A stretch of DNA of 64,000 bases from Bradyrhizobium sp. NP1 (GTDB taxonomy: Bacteria > Pseudomonadota > Alphaproteobacteria > Rhizobiales > Xanthobacteraceae). Positions 60,948 to 64,000 of the stretch are shown here, one piece after another. Position numbers and translations under genes: made by a program. Under the pieces are notes generated by a model. The model had not been told where the DNA came from. It saw only the letters and a program-made list of their open reading frames with translations, and searched no databases. Numbering within the stretch: position 1 is the stretch's first letter; each line of letters opens with the position of its first letter. The DNA lies in assembly GCF_030378205.1 (NCBI RefSeq), contig NZ_CP127385.1, positions 3,078,001 to 3,142,000 of the forward strand. The letters run 5' to 3'.

Positions 60948-62024
60948 ATGTCCCACGATACGATCATCGCTCCGACCGCCGACACAGCGGAACGCCGGGC
61001 CTTCTACGACAAGATCGACAAGAAGAACCTCACGGCTCTGTGGCTGTCGCTGGCCGACCTCGTGACCCCCGAACCGAGGAGTGCCTGTCGCCCGGCGTCC
61101 TGGCGCTTTGACGACATCCGCGCGTATATGCTCGAGGCCGGAGGTCTCATCACCGCCAAGGAGGCGGAGCGGAGAGTTCTCGTCCTCGAGAATCCCGGTC
61201 TTCGCGGACAATCCAGGATCACGACGGATCTCTACGCCGGCGTGCAACTGGTCATGCCTGGCGAGGTCGCGCCGGCTCACCGCCACACCCAGTCGGCACT
61301 GCGGTTCATCCTCGAAGGCGAGGGCGCCTACACCGCCGTCAATGGCGAACGCACTATCATGCATGAGGGCGACTTCATCATTACGCCTCCCTGGGCCTGG
61401 CACGATCACGGCAATCCCAGTCCCAACCCGGTCTTCTGGCTGGATGGTCTCGACATCCCTGTCCTGCAGATGCTGGACGCGTCGTTCGCCGAACATCTCG
61501 ATGTCGACGAACAGCCGATCACCCGACCAGTCGGCGACAGCGACGCCCGTTACGGCCACAACCTTCTCCCTGTGGATCACAAGGGAGGCGGTGGCACCTC
61601 GCCGGTGTTCAACTATCCATACGTGCGAACGCGCGAGGCGCTCGAGCGGCTGCGGCGAGCCGCCGCGTGGGACCCTTGCCACGGTCTCAAGATGCGCTAC
61701 ACCAACCCGATTACGGGCAATTACGCCATGGCCACGATGGCGACCTTCATCCAGCTCTTGCCGAAGGACTTTGCAACCGCGGCTTACCGGTCGACGGATG
61801 CGACGGTCTTCGTGCCGATCGAAGGGAAGGGCCGCAGCGTCATCTCGTCTCGATCCGGCGAGGATATCGTTATCGAGTGGGGCAAGCGAGACATCTTCGT
61901 CGTCCCCTCCTGGCATCGCGTGCGTCACGAGGCGATCGACGGCGACGGGGTGATCTTCTCATATTCGGATCGACCAATTCAGGAAGCCCTACATCTGTTC
62001 CGGGAGGACCGCGGCAATGCCTAA
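60948..62024 (+). CDS. Gentisate 1,2-dioxygenase
   Basis: 358 residues, a bicupin Fe(II) enzyme that opens gentisate to maleylpyruvate. The first cupin has the metal ligands H111 and H113 (PAHRHTQSALRFILEGEGAYT) and H152 (WAWHDHGNP). The second cupin (about 240-350) is the degenerate one. MKMRYTNPITG-like wording (LKMRYTNPITGNYAMATMATFIQLLP) is typical of this family. It follows the ligase by 45 bases and overlaps the hydrolase gene by eight. Confidence 0.92.
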   Translation: MSHDTIIAPTADTAERRAFYDKIDKKNLTALWLSLADLVTPEPRSACRPASWRFDDIRAYMLEAGGLITAKEAERRVLVLENPGLRGQSRITTDLYAGVQLVMPGEVAPAHRHTQSALRFILEGEGAYTAVNGERTIMHEGDFIITPPWAWHDHGNPSPNPVFWLDGLDIPVLQMLDASFAEHLDVDEQPITRPVGDSDARYGHNLLPVDHKGGGGTSPVFNYPYVRTREALERLRRAAAWDPCHGLKMRYTNPITGNYAMATMATFIQLLPKDFATAAYRSTDATVFVPIEGKGRSVISSRSGEDIVIEWGKRDIFVVPSWHRVRHEAIDGDGVIFSYSDRPIQEALHLFREDRGNA

Positions 62025-62724
62025 TGCCATCACCCACTCCGATTTCGTCCTGCCACCTCCGCCGCAGGCCTCGGTCGCGGTTCACAACTCGACAGCGCGC
62101 TTTCCGGTGCGTCGTATCATCTGTGTCGGCCGCAACTACGCGGCGCATGCGCGGGAGATGGGGCGCGATCCCGATCGTGAGCCGCCGTTCTTCTTCATGA
62201 AACCCGCTGATGCGGTCGTGGACGGGGGGACGACCGTTCCGTATCCGCCCCAGACGAAGAACTTCCACTACGAAATCGAGCTGATCGTCGCGATCGGGAA
62301 GGGCGGGACAGACATCGCGGTCGAGCACGCACCCGATCATGTCTGGGGCTACGGCGTAGGCGTCGATCTGACCCGTCGCGATCTGCAGCTTCAGGCCCGC
62401 GAGCAAGGCCGTCCCTGGGACTGGGGCAAAGGTTTCGACCGGTCGGCGCCGATCGCCCCGTTGCGGCCGCTCTCACAGGTCGGGCACCCCAAGGCCGGAC
62501 GCATCTGGCTCGCCGTTGACGGCGTGCTCAAACAGGATTCCGACATATCAAAGCTGATCTGGCCTGTGCCGGATATCATCTCTATCTGCTCGCAATCGAT
62601 GGCGCTTGGACCCGGCGACATCATCATGACGGGGACACCGGAGGGTGTCGGCCCTGTGCAGCGCGGCGAAGTGGTAACGGGAGGGATCGAGGGCCTAGGC
62701 GAAATCAGGATCTCTGTGAAGTAA
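62017..62724 (+). CDS. Fumarylpyruvate hydrolase (FAH family)
   Basis: 235 residues. FAH motifs are RIICVGRNYAAHAREMG, FFFMKPADAVV, the metal-binding HYEIELIVAIG with two Glu, VDLTRRDLQ with Asp, and GDIIMTGTPEGVGPV. It closely resembles NagK-type fumarylpyruvate hydrolases, which give fumarate and pyruvate. No maleylpyruvate isomerase lies in the operon. Either one is encoded elsewhere or this enzyme accepts the cis isomer. Confidence 0.9.
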   Translation: MPNAITHSDFVLPPPPQASVAVHNSTARFPVRRIICVGRNYAAHAREMGRDPDREPPFFFMKPADAVVDGGTTVPYPPQTKNFHYEIELIVAIGKGGTDIAVEHAPDHVWGYGVGVDLTRRDLQLQAREQGRPWDWGKGFDRSAPIAPLRPLSQVGHPKAGRIWLAVDGVLKQDSDISKLIWPVPDIISICSQSMALGPGDIIMTGTPEGVGPVQRGEVVTGGIEGLGEIRISVK

Positions 62725-63096
62725 ATGCTTTGACGTTGGCCAAGGAGTGAAGGGCGGTCCTCGGGAGGGAGCGGTTATCGGGCGCAATCCGGATGCCCGT
62801 CGGAAACCCGAAAGTCGGAGAGCGTAGGTCGCGATGAGAAACCGGGAAATGCCGAACGTGGGGAATGAAATCTGCAAACTTGGCCGCGCTCGCACAGCCA
62901 TCCTATGAGAGGTGCGGATCCTTGGATCCCCGGTCTTCTCAGCGTGGCGCATCAATAAAATTCGGCGTTTGTCATCGGTCCATATCCCGACCACGTCCGA
63001 AAGCCGAAAGGTGCGATAGGCGACGTTACGCTCGTGTGCCGCGCCGTGCTGATCGCGGGGACGAAAACGTTTGAGCGCTCCATACAACTTGTCGGG
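62725..63096. other. Gap after the salicylate operon
   Basis: 372 bases without a supported gene. GGATCCTTGGATCC near 62927-62940 is a near-palindrome. No clear T-run terminator was found. Confidence 0.35.
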
Positions 63097-63591
63097 TCAC
63101 CTGCGTCCGAACAGTCCGCCCACCACGCCGCCAATCAGTCCACCTGGACCGCCACCACTGCGGTGATGGTGAGCACCACCCGCGCCGCGGCGATGGGCCG
63201 GACGGTCGTCATCGGATCTGTAGTTGCCGACGAAGCTGGCGTGCGCCCCTGAAACGGACTCGGTCAGCAGCGCGTGATGCTGCACCGTGTTGAGGAAGCC
63301 AGTCTTGGGATAGCCGCGCGCCGCCTGCCAGCGCGTGATGACGGCGCGGGTCGGCTCGTCGAACCGACCGCTGACCTTGGTATCAAAGCCGAGACCGGTC
63401 AGCCGGCGCTGCACGTCGCGACGCCTTCCCTTGTCGAGGCCTATCTGATCTTCGGTTTCCTGAGTTGCCTCGAAGGCTGCCGGATCGACGGATGCCAACA
63501 AGCTGCGGTCGGCCGTGCTCGGACCGGCTTTGGCAACATTTGCACTGACGAGAAATCCTAAGACTGACAATGCGATGATGAGGACACGCAC
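63097..63591 (-). CDS. Exported protein with a peptidoglycan-binding domain and a His/Gly-rich tail
   Basis: 164 residues: a signal peptide (LIIALSVLGFLVSANVAKAG), a PG_binding_1 domain (about 54-110) with RRDVQRRLTGLGFDTKVSGRFDEPTRAVITRWQAARGYPKTGFLN, and a low-complexity tail rich in His, Arg and Gly (RRGAGGAHHHRSGGG, then GLIGGVVGGLFGRR). It is probably periplasmic or wall-associated. The tail could bind metal or insert in a membrane. No operon partner is visible. Confidence 0.85.
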   Translation of the reverse strand: MRVLIIALSVLGFLVSANVAKAGPSTADRSLLASVDPAAFEATQETEDQIGLDKGRRRDVQRRLTGLGFDTKVSGRFDEPTRAVITRWQAARGYPKTGFLNTVQHHALLTESVSGAHASFVGNYRSDDDRPAHRRGAGGAHHHRSGGGPGGLIGGVVGGLFGRR

Positions 63592-64000
63592 GGCTTATTC
63601 TTCCCTGATCTTAAAGTCTCTCAGTGATTTCGCTTTGAGAACCGATCGGTTCAAATACACCGCCCTGAAACTCGAACTTCCGGCGGCGTCCAAATCAAAG
63701 GTCAACTCCGGCTTCGTCGCTGAGCAACGGTTATCTGGGTCATTTGTTCCTCAGCGCGCGTCGAATGCTACGCCGCATTACACTTAGAAGCCCAACAAAA
63801 GAAACGGCACGGAGAGGAGGGTCTGCGCGCCCGACGTCCGCTTTTTAAGCGGGCATTGGCTTGATCGCCCTCATCAGGACACTCGAAACTGGGAATTAGG
63901 ACAGTGAGCAAAATTGAACAGCGGCGGCGAGATGGCTGTGATCGGCTGTGGCCGAATGGGGCCCGGCAGCTCGCGCCGTTCTCCCGAAGATGACCCCAGT
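63592..64000. other. Right edge, no gene seen
   Basis: 409 bases upstream of the peptidoglycan-binding gene. The last 100 bases could belong to a gene or mobile element continuing outside, but nothing is recognisable. Confidence 0.3.

Noticed and set aside
1..64000. tRNA, rRNA or CRISPR elements
   Set aside because: Scanning for T-loop-like TTCGAxxCC with matching acceptor ends and for regular direct repeats gave nothing convincing.
63900..64000. Possible transposase start at the right edge
   Set aside because: The short translation has no recognisable motif, and too little sequence is present to judge.

Overview
The window looks like a catabolic accessory region of a high-GC alphaproteobacterium, most like Bradyrhizobium or a relative. 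That guess rests on codon bias, on the density of ABC importers, CoA ligases and TetR/GntR/IclR regulators, and on family-typical small exported proteins (a LysM protein and a Gly/Tyr-rich protein). No rRNA, tRNA, CRISPR array, intact insertion sequence or replication origin was seen. The only mobile-element trace is a frameshifted transposase tail near 39.0-39.3 kb.

Layout. (1) 1-7.05 kb: a partial acetyl-CoA-synthetase-like gene runs off the left edge. It is divergent from an acyl-CoA dehydrogenase / fused indolepyruvate:ferredoxin oxidoreductase / TetR operon, with a TetR-type palindrome between them. (2) 7.25-22.8 kb: a GntR-linked ring-oxidation island. It holds a complete molybdenum hydroxylase (CoxM, CoxS, CoxL fused to a cupin), an extradiol dioxygenase, a Rid protein, and a second CoxM/CoxS pair whose CoxS carries a decayed CoxL tail. 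An RraA-type aldolase, an FAD monooxygenase, an exported Rid protein and a complete Liv-type ABC importer follow. One 10-bp motif recurs at three of its promoters. (3) 23.1-32.7 kb: a TetR gene divergent from a ten-gene operon. The operon encodes a beta-keto acid cleavage enzyme, a nitrilase-fold amidase, a cupin, a taurine/nitrate-type ABC importer, a CapA-type metallophosphatase, a racemase-fold protein lacking both catalytic cysteines, an ABM monooxygenase and a TIM-barrel isomerase. I know of no described pathway with this set. (4) 32.9-39.4 kb: a patchwork of single genes (flavin monooxygenase, Mth938 protein, LysM protein, adenosine-specific kinase-like protein, small exported proteins, XRE regulator) with long gaps and the transposase remnant. 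(5) 39.4-46.4 kb: a GntR gene divergent from a crotonyl-CoA carboxylase/reductase homologue, a Liv-type binding protein, an MFS carrier, an enoyl-CoA hydratase and an acyl-CoA ligase. (6) 46.5-56.4 kb: an M20 amidohydrolase, PaaI thioesterase, CoA ligase and quinone-oxidoreductase operon, divergent from a TrpXYZ-like ABC importer, an Asp/Glu racemase, a glyoxalase-like protein and an IclR regulator. A perfect 14-bp inverted repeat separates the two arms. (7) 56.7-62.7 kb: a CoA-dependent salicylate-to-gentisate pathway (IclR, thioesterase, salicylyl-CoA 5-hydroxylase, CoA ligase, gentisate dioxygenase, fumarylpyruvate hydrolase) without a maleylpyruvate isomerase. (8) 63.1-63.6 kb: an exported peptidoglycan-binding protein.

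Working together: each block pairs an importer, activating enzymes, ring- or chain-modifying enzymes and a local one-component regulator, which is the usual build of inducible pathways for plant-derived aromatics and amides. All functions are read from sequence motifs alone; substrates are inference unless stated.
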